A DNA stretch of 64,000 nt from Oppiella nova (taxonomy: Eukaryota; Arthropoda; Arachnida; Sarcoptiformes; Oppiidae): positions 31,906 through 95,905 of the forward strand of contig CAJPVJ010000011.1 of NCBI GenBank assembly GCA_905397405.1. Direction: 5' to 3'. The position numbers were made by a program, and so were the translations under genes. Below, in pieces: positions 52,362 through 60,737 of the stretch (the stretch's first letter is position 1; each line of letters starts with the position of its first letter). The notes under the pieces are model-generated. The model searched no databases and was not told the DNA's origin. It saw only the letters and a list, made by a program, of their open reading frames with translations.

Positions 52362-52919
52362 TTAATCTTGATTGGCAATAAAGAAATACTGACGATAATA
52401 TTTAAGTTCAGCAATCGAATCGCGGATATCATCCATTGCCAAATGTGAAGCATTTTTCTTTAGACCGCTCATAATTTCAGGTCTCCAGCGTTTTGCTAAC
52501 TCTTTCACTGAAGACACGTCCAAATTACGATAATGGAAGAATTGTTCAAGCTCAGGCATTAAACGGTGCATAAAACGGCGATCTTGGCAGATTGAATTAC
52601 CACACATTGGCGAAGTTTTAGGATTAATCCATTTCTTCAAAAATTCTAACGTTTGCTGCTCTGCATCTTGCGCTGTGAGTTTACTACGACGTACCCGTTC
52701 AATCAGACCTGACTGACCGTGTTGTTTGGTGTTCCACTCATCCATTGCATTAAGGATAACATCTGATTGATGCACTGCAAGCACAGGCCCTTCCGCCAAA
52801 ATGTTCAAATGATCATCTGTTACAATTGTCGCAATTTCAATGATCTTGTCATTATCTGTATCTAAACCTGTCATCTCTAGGTCGATCCAAATTAAGCGGG
52901 TATCCGGAGTGCTGCTCAT
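52362..52919 (-). CDS. orn: Oligoribonuclease
   Basis: 3'-5' exonuclease that degrades 2-5 nucleotide RNAs and pGpG from c-di-GMP turnover. Seen: Exo[11 protein letters not shown], Exo[20 protein letters not shown], and Exo[21 protein letters not shown] (DEDDh with the His). The ATG at 52919 gives [16 protein letters not shown] and a length of 185, near the family's 181; the longer start at 52973 adds unrelated residues. It is divergent from rsgA. Confidence 0.96.
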   Translation of the reverse strand: MSSTPDTRLIWIDLEMTGLDTDNDKIIEIATIVTDDHLNILAEGPVLAVHQSDVILNAMDEWNTKQHGQSGLIERVRRSKLTAQDAEQQTLEFLKKWINPKTSPMCGNSICQDRRFMHRLMPELEQFFHYRNLDVSSVKELAKRWRPEIMSGLKKNASHLAMDDIRDSIAELKYYRQYFFIANQD

Positions 52920-53041
52920 ATAGTGCAATCTTATTAGGCCAATAAAAAATGAATAGTAGCAAATTTCTTGCATCTTCGCTGTAATTCATTCGCCTGTCAT
53001 GGTATTTTTGCCTTCTCATTTTTAAGGTTTTTAGGATATGA

Positions 53042-54100
53042 ATGGCTTTAATTCGTAAACGTCGTTTAACTGAACAGCAGCAACGCCGCATTCAGAAACA
53101 ACATAAAACACGTCAAGAAGAAATCGACACTTCCAATGACCTTGAAGGTCTTGTTGTTCAGCATTATGGACGACAACTCGAAGTACAAGCCCTTTCTGTT
53201 CCTACTCAACATCCGCAAAAACCCATCGTCAATGAAGGTGATCCAGAGCCCTTTTGGAAACCGATTGAATTAGGCAGTGTCTGGCGCTGTCATACACGAA
53301 CCAATTTAGAGCTGTTAGTGACAGGCGATAAAGTTCAGTGGCAAGCAGATCCAAATACAGGTTTAGGTATCATCACTGCCATTCACCCAAGGACCTCGTT
53401 GTTAACGCGTCCCGATCGTTATCATAAAGTTAAACCTGTCGCAGCCAATATCAGTTTAATCGTCATTGTCTTTGCAACACTGCCTGAGCCAGCACCCACG
53501 CTGATTGATCGCTATTTGGTGGCATGTGCAGATGCGGATATTCCAGTCCTTTTGGTGTTAAACAAATCAGATTTACTCAAAGAAAATGATCCTATTTTAG
53601 ATCTCATTAAAGAATATCAAGACTTGGGCTATGAAGTACTGATCACTCAGTCTGAAGGTGATATTAGCGAATTAAAGCAACGACTCGACAACGAAACTGT
53701 TGCTTTCGTTGGGCAATCAGGTGTCGGCAAAAGTACCTTGATTAATGTCATCGTTCCTGATGCAGAACAAAAGACCAATATTATTTCTGAAAACTCAGCA
53801 CTCGGACAACATACAACCACCTCTACCCGTTTGATTCGTTTTGGTGAAAATGGTGCTTTGATCGACTCGCCCGGCATCCGTGAATTTGGGCTTTGGCATT
53901 TGAGCCTAGAAAAGATTGATGCAGGCTTTCCTGAAATCTCTAACTTGATTGGACATTGCCAATATCGTAATTGCACCCACACACATGAGAAACAGTGCGC
54001 AATTAAAAAAGCGGTAGAAAATGGTGAAATTCTAGCCAGACGACATGAAAGTTATTTACGTTTAATTGAAGAAATCACTGATGCGCAACAAAAAAATTAA
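53042..54100 (+). CDS. rsgA: Ribosome small-subunit GTPase RsgA
   Basis: Circularly permuted GTPase that helps late 30S assembly. Seen: N-terminal OB region (SVWRCHTRTNLELLVTGDKVQW), the permuted G motifs NKSD before GQSGVGKSTLINVI, then DSPGIREFGLWHL, and the zinc-binding CQYRNCTHTHEKQCAI. Length 352. TAGGA precedes the ATG; a neighbouring ATG at 53038 is out of frame and closes at once. A basic N-terminal tail (RKRRLTEQQQRRIQKQHKTR) probably contacts rRNA. Confidence 0.95.
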   Translation: MALIRKRRLTEQQQRRIQKQHKTRQEEIDTSNDLEGLVVQHYGRQLEVQALSVPTQHPQKPIVNEGDPEPFWKPIELGSVWRCHTRTNLELLVTGDKVQWQADPNTGLGIITAIHPRTSLLTRPDRYHKVKPVAANISLIVIVFATLPEPAPTLIDRYLVACADADIPVLLVLNKSDLLKENDPILDLIKEYQDLGYEVLITQSEGDISELKQRLDNETVAFVGQSGVGKSTLINVIVPDAEQKTNIISENSALGQHTTTSTRLIRFGENGALIDSPGIREFGLWHLSLEKIDAGFPEISNLIGHCQYRNCTHTHEKQCAIKKAVENGEILARRHESYLRLIEEITDAQQKN

Positions 54101-54191
54101 ATTTCTTCTTTGAGAACCTTGAAGCGGTGATTTTGATCACCATATATATACGCTATACTCGACGCAATTTTTGATTGTAATTAGGTGACTT

Positions 54192-54602
54192 GTGGAACGT
54201 TGGTTTGAGTTTATGGGGAATCACCCCTTCTTATTTGGTATTTTAGGGGTACTGGCGATCTTGTTCTTTATTTTTGAAGGACAACGCAGTGGTCGTAAGA
54301 TTTCACCACAATCACTTGGTATTTTAGTGAAGGCTAAAAATGCGATGTTGATTGATTTACGCGATGCTAAAGATTTCCGTGAAGGTCATGTGAGTGGCAG
54401 CCGCAACATTCCATACAGTCAAATTGCCAGTCACATTGAAGAGTTAAAAACTGCTGACCGTCCTTTAGTATTTATCTGTAACTTAGGTCAAGTTGCAGGA
54501 AGTGCTTTACAACAAGTCGGCCATGCAGACAGCTATCGTCTTGATGGTGGTATCAGTAACTGGAAAGCCCAAGGCTTGCCATTAGTTAAAGCTAAAAAAT
54601 AA
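54192..54602 (+). CDS. Membrane-anchored rhodanese-like protein (YibN type)
   Basis: 136 residues: N-terminal transmembrane helix (FLFGILGVLAILFFIF), then a rhodanese domain with LIDLRDAKDFREGHVSGSRNI, active-site loop VFICNLGQVAGSAL (catalytic Cys present) and RLDGGISNWKAQGLPL. Start is GTG with AGGTGA three bases upstream. It forms an operon with grxC and secB, the yibN-grxC-secB arrangement of E. coli. Confidence 0.88.
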   Translation: MERWFEFMGNHPFLFGILGVLAILFFIFEGQRSGRKISPQSLGILVKAKNAMLIDLRDAKDFREGHVSGSRNIPYSQIASHIEELKTADRPLVFICNLGQVAGSALQQVGHADSYRLDGGISNWKAQGLPLVKAKK

Positions 54603-54618
54603 GCTTAAGGAGCTCAAC

Positions 54619-54876
54619 ATGACTGCTGAAGTAAAAGTATATTCAACAACTTTTTGCCCATACTGTGTACGTGCGAAATCTCTACTTGAGCGTAAAGGTG
54701 TTGCTTTTACCGAAATCAATCTCGATGAAGAAGCACCTGAAGTTAAGACTGAGCTGATCCAGAAAACTCGACACCGTACAGTGCCACAAATTTTTATTAA
54801 TAATGAATTTATCGGTGGTTTTGACCAGCTTTATGCTTTAGAAAAAGCCGGCAAACTCGATGAGTTACTTGGTTAA
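54619..54876 (+). CDS. grxC: Glutaredoxin 3
   Basis: Small dithiol oxidoreductase. Seen: active site CPYC in TFCPYCVRAKSLL, the cis-Pro segment RTVPQIFIN and the glutathione-site GGFDQLYALEKAGKLDELL. Length 85. AAGGAG precedes the ATG. It lies between the rhodanese gene and secB. Confidence 0.95.
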   Translation: MTAEVKVYSTTFCPYCVRAKSLLERKGVAFTEINLDEEAPEVKTELIQKTRHRTVPQIFINNEFIGGFDQLYALEKAGKLDELLG

Positions 54877-54924
54877 TCCACAACTTAATTAATGAATCAC
54901 TTCTTAAAATTTAAGGAATAAAGA

Positions 54925-55383
54925 ATGAGTGAAGAACAACAAGCTCAACCACAACTTGCTTTAGAACGTATTTATACAAAAGACATTTCTTTTGAAGTAC
55001 CTGGGGCTCAAGTTTTTACCAAAGAATGGCAACCTGAATTAAACATCAACTTGTCTTCTGCTGCTGAAAAAGTGGATGCAACCCACTTTGAAGTGTCTTT
55101 AAAAGTTGTTGTTCAAGCGAACAATGCAGGCGATACAGCATTTATCGTCGATGTAACACAATCAGGTATTTTCTTGATTGATGGTATTGAAGAAGACCGT
55201 CTTCCATACATCTTAGGTGCTTACTGCCCGAACATTTTGTTCCCATTCTTGCGTGAAGCAGTTAATGATCTTGTAACGAAAGGTAGCTTCCCTCAATTAC
55301 TTCTTACACCAATCAATTTTGATGCAGAGTTTGAAGCAAATATGGAACGTGCCCAAGGCGCTGCTGCTGAAGGCCAAGCTTAA
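54925..55383 (+). CDS. secB: Protein-export chaperone SecB
   Basis: Tetrameric chaperone that keeps precursors unfolded and hands them to SecA. Seen: [27 protein letters not shown]-like SFEV pattern, and [33 protein letters not shown], diagnostic of the family. Length 152. AAGGA precedes the ATG. A strong terminator follows. Confidence 0.96.
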   Translation: MSEEQQAQPQLALERIYTKDISFEVPGAQVFTKEWQPELNINLSSAAEKVDATHFEVSLKVVVQANNAGDTAFIVDVTQSGIFLIDGIEEDRLPYILGAYCPNILFPFLREAVNDLVTKGSFPQLLLTPINFDAEFEANMERAQGAAAEGQA

Positions 55384-55402
55384 TTTCTCAATAATTAAGT
55401 TT

Positions 55403-55429
55403 AAAAGACCGCACTATGCGGTCTTTTTT
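55403..55429 (+). terminator. Rho-independent terminator after secB
   Basis: Perfect 11-bp stem AAAAGACCGCA / TGCGGTCTTTT, loop CTA, then T-run. Confidence 0.92.
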
Positions 55430-55510
55430 ATATTTGATCAGATAAAAATCACCCAAACTTCACAACCGTGGGTGATGCAATTTTTTATAATTTAAACGTC
55501 ACAAATAACA

Positions 55511-56253
55511 ATGCCATTTACTCCCTTACATTTGGGCTTAGGCGCAAGCTGTAAAGCCATTGTAAATAAAAAATTTAGCTTGTTAATTTTCTCTGGTGTT
55601 CAGGTTTTGATGGATATAGAACCTCTAATTGGCATCATTCGAGGCTGGACCACCCTCCATTTATATACCCATAATTTACTTGGTGCTTTGTTGATTGCTT
55701 TGCTTGCAGTCCCCATAGGTAAAGTGATGAGTGAGTTTTGCTTACGCAACTTATTCAAACAAGCAAACTGGCAGATCACATGGCAAGTGGCGACAGTCAG
55801 TGCTTTGGTCGGGAGTTTTAGTCATGTTTTTTTAGATGCGTTGATGCATGCAGATATGTATCCCTTTTATCCGCTGAGTTATTCTCAAGTTTTACTCAAC
55901 ATGATTCCCTACAGTTTTATTTTTTATGGAAGTTTAGGGTCTGTTGACATTTCATAAATGGCTTGCGTTGTAGGCTAAAATTGAGCAGGCAAGGCAGGAA
56001 ACGAAGAGAATAGCGAGACTATTTTCGAGTTTCATAACGTAGGCTGAGATAATTTTAGCCACAACCCTTCGGGACTAGTGTGTTTTTTGCCGCTACTTCG
56101 TTACGAACTACTCATTTAGAATGACTAAATTTCGTATTTCGTGCCTAGTATCGTCTAAAAACACACGTAGTCGCAAACATAGACGAATTGTCAACAGACC
56201 CTGGCTTTATTTTTGCAGGAATTGTTTGGCTTATCCGTGAGGAAAAATCATGA
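55511..56253 (+). pseudogene. YdjM-like membrane metal-dependent hydrolase, split by a MITE-like insertion
   Basis: The 5' part (142 native residues, MPFTPLHLGLG, HNLLGALLIAL, FSHVFLDALMHADMYPFYPL) fits the LexA-regulated YdjM-like family of small membrane hydrolases with conserved His/Asp. After 55935 the frame enters the inserted element and stops at 55955-55957 after six foreign residues. Beyond the element, at 56203, the frame continues in phase with a membrane helix (GFIFAGIVWLIREEKS, stop 56251-56253). Intact length would be about 158 residues. The truncated product may still be made. Whether it is active is unknown. Confidence 0.78.
55936..56202. mobile_element. MITE-like non-autonomous element, 265-267 bp, with inverted ends
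   Basis: Terminal inverted repeats GGGTCTGTTGACA (55937-) and TGTCAACAGACCC (-56201), 13 bp perfect, 14 with the outer A/T. No transposase frame inside. Internal inverted repeats GGCTAAAATT / AATTTTAGCC and GTGTTTTT / AAAAACAC indicate strong secondary structure. No target-site duplication is visible by eye, so the family cannot be assigned; ends of this kind are used by several IS families. Confidence 0.75.
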
Positions 56254-56859
56254 TTCATCGATTGTTCTAAAGGTTAGATTAATCCGAGCCGTATGCACTT
56301 TCTTTGTTGGGGCTAAGCGGTGCAACCAATATGTTTGTGTGGTGTCTTTCATGACCAGCAAACTGCCATTTTCGAGAAAAACCTCAATCTTTTCTTGGCT
56401 ATTTTTATGTTTAAAGGCAAATTTTCGAACTGCGCCTAGGCTTAAAGATGCAATTGCACCATTCTTTTTTAGATCTGTTTCACCATCACTGTGCCATGCC
56501 ATACCCTCTTCACCTGTATGGTAAAGATTCAGTAAACAAGAATTAAATGTTTCACCCGTGATCATTTCAATCTGTTGTTTCAGTTCGAGTAATTCTTCAG
56601 TCCATGGCAAGGCATATTTGGAGCTATTTGAATAAGTGTATTCAAAAGCGCGATCTCCATACCAAGCCACTTTCCGTTTAGTGATAATCTTTTTGCCAAA
56701 AATAATCGCTTGGTCATTTTGCCATTCAATATGCGTTAGCAATTGCTCAAAATAATCATTGGCGATGGCTTCATCCATGATTTTTCCGAAATAATTCACT
56801 GTTCCATCTTGTGGAAGCAAGTTCTCATGGTGATCGGTTAGAAACTCAAGTTGTTGCAT
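56248..56859 (-). CDS. alkB: AlkB-like alpha-ketoglutarate-dependent dioxygenase
   Basis: Fe(II)/2OG enzyme repairing alkylated bases (1-methyladenine, 3-methylcytosine) in DNA/RNA. Seen: iron-binding HxD in AWHSDGE, distal His in YWLHRLAP, and the 2OG-binding arginines in ARINLTFR. Length 203 is shorter than E. coli AlkB and closer to the ALKBH2/3-type bacterial proteins. It overlaps the Ada-metal-like gene by 14 bases; the stop overlaps by six bases the end of the disrupted hydrolase gene on the other strand. GGAAAA precedes the ATG. Confidence 0.88.
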   Translation of the reverse strand: MQQLEFLTDHHENLLPQDGTVNYFGKIMDEAIANDYFEQLLTHIEWQNDQAIIFGKKIITKRKVAWYGDRAFEYTYSNSSKYALPWTEELLELKQQIEMITGETFNSCLLNLYHTGEEGMAWHSDGETDLKKNGAIASLSLGAVRKFAFKHKNSQEKIEVFLENGSLLVMKDTTQTYWLHRLAPTKKVHTARINLTFRTIDES

Positions 56860-57094
56860 TTTTCCATTTCACATAGGCTGATTTCATACAATGTCCACAC
56901 GGGCGAAATTGCAATGCCAAGGCTTCAGCTTCACAACTAAAGAACACCCGATTGGCTTTTAACATACGCTTGCCCGAACCACAGTTTAAACGTCCATAAA
57001 TTTTTAGCTTTTGATTGCCTGCAAATAAAATTTCAGCATTCCTGATTTTTCGATATAACGCTAAACGCTCAATGTCATCATGCTTAATCATCAT
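56846..57094 (-). CDS. Small Ada metal-domain-like protein
   Basis: 82 residues resembling the N-terminal zinc domain of Ada: IYGRLNCGSGKRM, NRVFFSCEAEALALQFRPCGHCM and a trailing AYVKWK. Cysteines are at residues 38, 54, 66 and 69. In Ada the aligned motif is CxxxC...CxxC; here the position of the methyl-accepting Cys38 of E. coli Ada is Gly34, so self-methylation by that route is not expected. Metal binding by the remaining three is possible. It starts at the 2OG-oxygenase stop and overlaps alkB, so it is part of the same operon. Confidence 0.72.
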   Translation of the reverse strand: MMIKHDDIERLALYRKIRNAEILFAGNQKLKIYGRLNCGSGKRMLKANRVFFSCEAEALALQFRPCGHCMKSAYVKWKNATT

Positions 57095-57832
57095 TTAACT
57101 CACAGCATCATGAAAAATAATCCCCAATGTATAACGCTCCCCTGTACGCACCTGACTGACAGCATGCTTCATATTGACTCGATAATAGCCATGAGTGCTT
57201 TTCTTGGGTCTAAACTGCGTGGTAAAAATTAACACATCCCCTTGATCAGGTTGTAAAACAATGGCTTTTGACTGTGCTCGTGGTACTTGCTCAGTCAACA
57301 CCAACTCACCACCGGTAAAATCGCTATTGGCTTGACTAAGAACAAATACCATTTGGATCGGAAAATAGACCTCGCCATATAGATCTTGATGTAAGGTATT
57401 AAAACCATCTTGCTGATAGTGCAAAATCAAAACAGTGGCCTTATTTTGACCCACTTGTTGGCATTGTTGTAAAAATTCAAGATGTGAATCTGGATATTGT
57501 CGATCCAACTTTAAAGCATCAGACCAAGCATTGGCGATAGGAACCAGATACGGATAAAACTGAGTTCGAAGCTGTTGAAGCAAGTTTGGTAGTGGATAAT
57601 TAAAATATTTATACTCGCCATATCCAAAACGATGTTGCTGCATAGTGACGGTTTTTCGATACAGTTGTTGATGGTTATAATGACTTTTGATCAACTCACA
57701 CAATTCATCAGATAAAAAGTCTTTAAGGATTGAGTAGCCTTGTGTATGCATCTGAGCATGGATTGACTCCCAAACTAAACCCTCAATTTTATTGAGCAAC
57801 GCTGTTGCTTGTTGTGAATTAAACGCTGGCAT
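57095..57832 (-). CDS. 2OG-Fe(II) oxygenase superfamily protein (prolyl-4-hydroxylase-like)
   Basis: 245 residues from the ATG at 57832 (a TTG at 57856 would add eight). Seen: an iron triad in FNTLHQDLYGEVYFP (HxD) and STHGYYRVNMKHAVSQV (distal His), with double-stranded beta-helix segments FTGGELVLTEQ and GDVLIFTTQFRP. The substrate is unknown; the alkylation-repair context suggests a second demethylase or a protein hydroxylase. It overlaps the end of the Ada/Ogt gene by 14 bases and starts the small-gene overlap series. Confidence 0.8.
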   Translation of the reverse strand: MPAFNSQQATALLNKIEGLVWESIHAQMHTQGYSILKDFLSDELCELIKSHYNHQQLYRKTVTMQQHRFGYGEYKYFNYPLPNLLQQLRTQFYPYLVPIANAWSDALKLDRQYPDSHLEFLQQCQQVGQNKATVLILHYQQDGFNTLHQDLYGEVYFPIQMVFVLSQANSDFTGGELVLTEQVPRAQSKAIVLQPDQGDVLIFTTQFRPKKSTHGYYRVNMKHAVSQVRTGERYTLGIIFHDAVS

Positions 57833-58658
57833 GTACTTGCACACCTTCCCAGCCAATCATTGCGGCTTTACGTGTTTTACCCCAATGATATTCACCTAAA
57901 ACACCTGTCGCTTGAATCACACGATGACATGGAATTAAAAAAGCCACTGGATTATTGCCAATCGCAGTACCGACTGCACGGGAAGCTTTTGGATTTCCAA
58001 TCTGTTCTGCAAGGTCTGCATAGGTCGCCAATTGTCCCATCGGGATTTTAAGCAAACTTTCCCAAACTTTAAGCTGAAAATCAGTACCTTTTAGATGCAG
58101 CTTAATTTGGCTCCATGGTTTTTGTTCAGATGAGAAAATGGCCAAAGCATGTTCATGCAAGGCATCTGCTTGCTGATAAAATCTTGCTTTAGGAAATTTT
58201 TCAACGAGTGCGCTATAGGCATCTTGCGCATGCTCCACAAAAGACATAAAGCAAATCCCTTTGGCTGTTGAAGCCACTAAAACCATTCCAAAGCGTGTTT
58301 CAGCATACTGGTAGTGGATGGTTAAGTTTTCCCCACCACTTTTGTATTCAGCAGGTGTCATCCCTTCAATTTGTATAAATAGATCATGCAAACGACTGGT
58401 GCTCGATAGTCCTGTGTCATAAGTCGCATCAAATACCGAATGCTCTTGTTTTAACAAGTTTTTTGCATGTTCAATACTAATATATTGCAAGAACTTCTTC
58501 GGACTGGTTCCAGCCCATTCTGTAAATAAACGTTGAAAATGTGCAGGGCTTAAATGAATATGCGCAGCCACCTCATCTAAATTCGGTTGTGCTTTAAAAT
58601 TGTGTTTAATGTATTCAATGGCTTTTGCAATACGTTCAAACTGATGGTGCTGTTGCAT
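57819..58658 (-). CDS. ada: AraC-type regulator fused to O6-methylguanine-DNA methyltransferase (Ada lacking N-terminal sensor)
   Basis: 279 residues from the ATG at 58658, with AGGAG six bases upstream (a GTG 15 bases earlier is possible). Seen: AraC helix-turn-helix pair about residues 1-100 (LDEVAAHIHLSPAHFQRLFTEW), then the ribonuclease-like and methyltransferase domain with the active site PCHR (Cys244) and GEYHWGKTRKAAM. The Ada N-terminal zinc domain, which senses methylphosphotriesters and activates transcription, is absent; a separate small protein three genes on resembles it. First gene of the alkylation operon. Confidence 0.88.
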   Translation of the reverse strand: MQQHHQFERIAKAIEYIKHNFKAQPNLDEVAAHIHLSPAHFQRLFTEWAGTSPKKFLQYISIEHAKNLLKQEHSVFDATYDTGLSSTSRLHDLFIQIEGMTPAEYKSGGENLTIHYQYAETRFGMVLVASTAKGICFMSFVEHAQDAYSALVEKFPKARFYQQADALHEHALAIFSSEQKPWSQIKLHLKGTDFQLKVWESLLKIPMGQLATYADLAEQIGNPKASRAVGTAIGNNPVAFLIPCHRVIQATGVLGEYHWGKTRKAAMIGWEGVQVHASV

Positions 58659-58768
58659 CGCATTTCTCCTCACTTTTCTCCATCTAACTTAACAGTTGTT
58701 ATGCAATGAGCAAATCCGAATCATGCTGAGTTTAGTGATTCAATATCGTTTAAAAATCTCCTCACAAT

Positions 58769-58801
58769 AAAAAACCGTTAGTCATTAAAACTAACGGTTT
58801 T
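58769..58801 (-). terminator. Rho-independent terminator after the cytochrome b562 gene
   Basis: Perfect stem AAAACCGTTAG / CTAACGGTTTT, nine-base loop. T-rich on the minus strand side. Confidence 0.85.
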
Positions 58802-58820
58802 GTGCTTTCAAATGAATCGA

Positions 58821-59195
58821 TTACTGATAGATCTTATGCCCTTGATCACGTATTTCAGCAATTTTCTTGCCTTCCATTTTGGCATGATCTAAATGACCGC
58901 CTTTGACTAGCGCTTGAGTCTTATCAATTTGCGCAATCAATTGATCATATAACTGAGTCGAAGTCGGAGCACTGGCATCACCACGACCTTTAAGTTTGAC
59001 TTTTTTAGCGTCGATTGCAGCAGCACGCATATTATCTAAAGCTTTATTTGCTTCAGCGGCATTATTGGTTTGATTAAATGCTTTATAGTTTTTACCTAAT
59101 GCCTGCATATTTTGTTGTAGCGTCGCAGCAAAAGTCATTGAGCTGAAACCTAAAGCAGAAATCATCATGACGGTGGCTAAAGTTTTTTTGATCAT
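58821..59195 (-). CDS. cybC: Cytochrome b562 family protein
   Basis: 124-residue periplasmic four-helix bundle. Signal peptide (TVMMISALGFSSMTFAA), then LQQNMQALGKNYKAF with the axial Met, KALDNMRAAAIDAKKV and a C-terminal RDQGHKIYQ with the axial His, so heme b binding is expected. It lacks a CXXCH motif, so heme should not be covalently attached. No operon partner. Confidence 0.85.
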   Translation of the reverse strand: MIKKTLATVMMISALGFSSMTFAATLQQNMQALGKNYKAFNQTNNAAEANKALDNMRAAAIDAKKVKLKGRGDASAPTSTQLYDQLIAQIDKTQALVKGGHLDHAKMEGKKIAEIRDQGHKIYQ

Positions 59196-59303
59196 TATGA
59201 TCTTCCTTAAAACTGTGGCTATTGTTGGGTGTAAAAAAGCCCATTGTGGCTATTGTCCATTTCCAAGATTAAACATAGTTTAAAAGCACAAAAAATAGCA
59301 AAT

Positions 59304-59331
59304 AAAAATGCAACGAATTCGTTGCATTTTT
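59304..59331. terminator. Bidirectional hairpin between cybC and coaBC
   Basis: Perfect 28-base palindrome with 14-base arms (AAAAATGCAACGAA and its complement), probably the coaBC terminator; on the plus strand it ends with TTTTT. Centre GAATTC. Confidence 0.8.
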
Positions 59332-59357
59332 ATATTCAGAAATAATCAGAGAAAGGC

Positions 59358-60623
59358 TTAAATTGGTTCAATCTCATGGTGTAAGGCATCGTGGATCGCT
59401 TCAACCAATTGTTGTGCAATCTCTTGTTTCGAGGCTTTCTCTAAATCACGCTTTTCCATCTGATACTGTTCTGCAAAAAACACGGTCATCGCATTTTGAT
59501 CAGAAGCAAAACCAATATCAGCACGCGAGACATCATTGCAGGCAATCATATCGAGTTTTTTTGCAACCAGTTTTCCTGCTGCATATTCCTCTACATTACG
59601 GGTTTCAGCCGCAAAACCCACCATAAATGGGCGCTTTGACTGCTGTGCAATGGTCGCCACAATATCAGGGTTTTTCACCAACGAAACATTCAGCTCATCA
59701 CCCGCTTTCTTAATCTTATGTTCCGCAACTTCTGCCACACGATAGTCAGCGACAGCCGCAGTTGCAATAAACACGTCACAGCCTTCCTCAAGCTGATGCA
59801 TGCTTTCATCAAGCATTTTTATTGCAGAAGAAACATTGATACGACGCACGCCATTCGGAGTATCCAAACTGACTGGACCAGCCAATAGTGTCACTTTTGC
59901 CCCTGCTGAATAACAGGCTGCCGCAATAGCAAAGCCCATTTTCCCTGTACTGTGATTGGAAATATAACGTACAGGATCAATCGCTTCACGTGTTGGTCCC
60001 GCAGTAATCACCACACGTTTTCCAGCAAGCAAGCCAAACTTCTCAGCAATCGCACGTTGTGCTTGATGGAAGTAATTTTTAACTTGTTCGGCTAAATCTT
60101 CAGGTTCAGGCATACGCCCTAAACCGACATCACCACAAGCTTGCGAACCTGCTTCAGGCATAATCACATGTACGCCATCTTCAACTAAGGTATTCAGATT
60201 ACGTTGTGTCGGCTTAGCTGCCCACATTTGCTGATTCATCGCAGGCGCAACCCAAACAGGTGCTTTGGTTGCCAAATACAAAGTACTGAGCAAGTCGTCA
60301 GCCAAACCCGCGGCGAACTTTGCGATGGTGTCACAACTTGCAGGTGCAACTAAAATCAAATCGGCCCAACGCGCCAATTCAATATGCCCCATTCCCGCTT
60401 CTGCTTCAGGGTCTAATAACTCAGTATGAACAGGATTGCCGGATAAGGCCTGAAAAGTTAAAGGGGTAATAAATGCCTGTGCACCTTTGGTCATTACCAC
60501 GCGTACATTAAAGCCATAATCCTTTAAACGACGTACCAGGATTGCACTTTTATAGGCGGCAATACCGCCTGTTACAGCGAGGATAATATTTTTATTAGAA
60601 AATACACTGAGATCAAAACTCAC
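59358..60623 (-). CDS. coaBC: Phosphopantothenoylcysteine synthetase/decarboxylase (CoaBC, Dfp)
   Basis: Bifunctional coenzyme A enzyme. Seen: N-terminal flavin decarboxylase part with VTGGIAAYKSAILVRRLK, HIELARWADLILVAPAS, WVAPAMNQQMW and ACGDVGLGRMPEPEDL, followed by the CTP-dependent ligase part with VVITAGPTREAIDPVRYISN and GFAAETRNV. Length 421. A coaBC-radC divergent pair is common; radC is divergent 115 bases away. Confidence 0.96.
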   Translation of the reverse strand: MSFDLSVFSNKNIILAVTGGIAAYKSAILVRRLKDYGFNVRVVMTKGAQAFITPLTFQALSGNPVHTELLDPEAEAGMGHIELARWADLILVAPASCDTIAKFAAGLADDLLSTLYLATKAPVWVAPAMNQQMWAAKPTQRNLNTLVEDGVHVIMPEAGSQACGDVGLGRMPEPEDLAEQVKNYFHQAQRAIAEKFGLLAGKRVVITAGPTREAIDPVRYISNHSTGKMGFAIAAACYSAGAKVTLLAGPVSLDTPNGVRRINVSSAIKMLDESMHQLEEGCDVFIATAAVADYRVAEVAEHKIKKAGDELNVSLVKNPDIVATIAQQSKRPFMVGFAAETRNVEEYAAGKLVAKKLDMIACNDVSRADIGFASDQNAMTVFFAEQYQMEKRDLEKASKQEIAQQLVEAIHDALHHEIEPI

Positions 60624-60737
60624 TATCAGGCTACCTTTCAGTTGCAGTGGCGCTCACAATATCATTAAATAGTCTATCTCCCAAGTCATTCAAGGGAGAA
60701 AAATCAGAAGTAAAATAATTTTAAAATGTGAAAAATA

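Noticed and set aside
55936-56202. Target-site duplication of the MITE-like element
   Set aside because: I compared flanks for 1-9 bases in several boundary choices and found no exact repeat, so none is claimed.
56213-56524. 103-codon plus-strand frame across the end of alkB
   Set aside because: It starts in the fragment downstream of the MITE-like element and runs antisense to AlkB motifs; the fragment's real frame stops at 56253.
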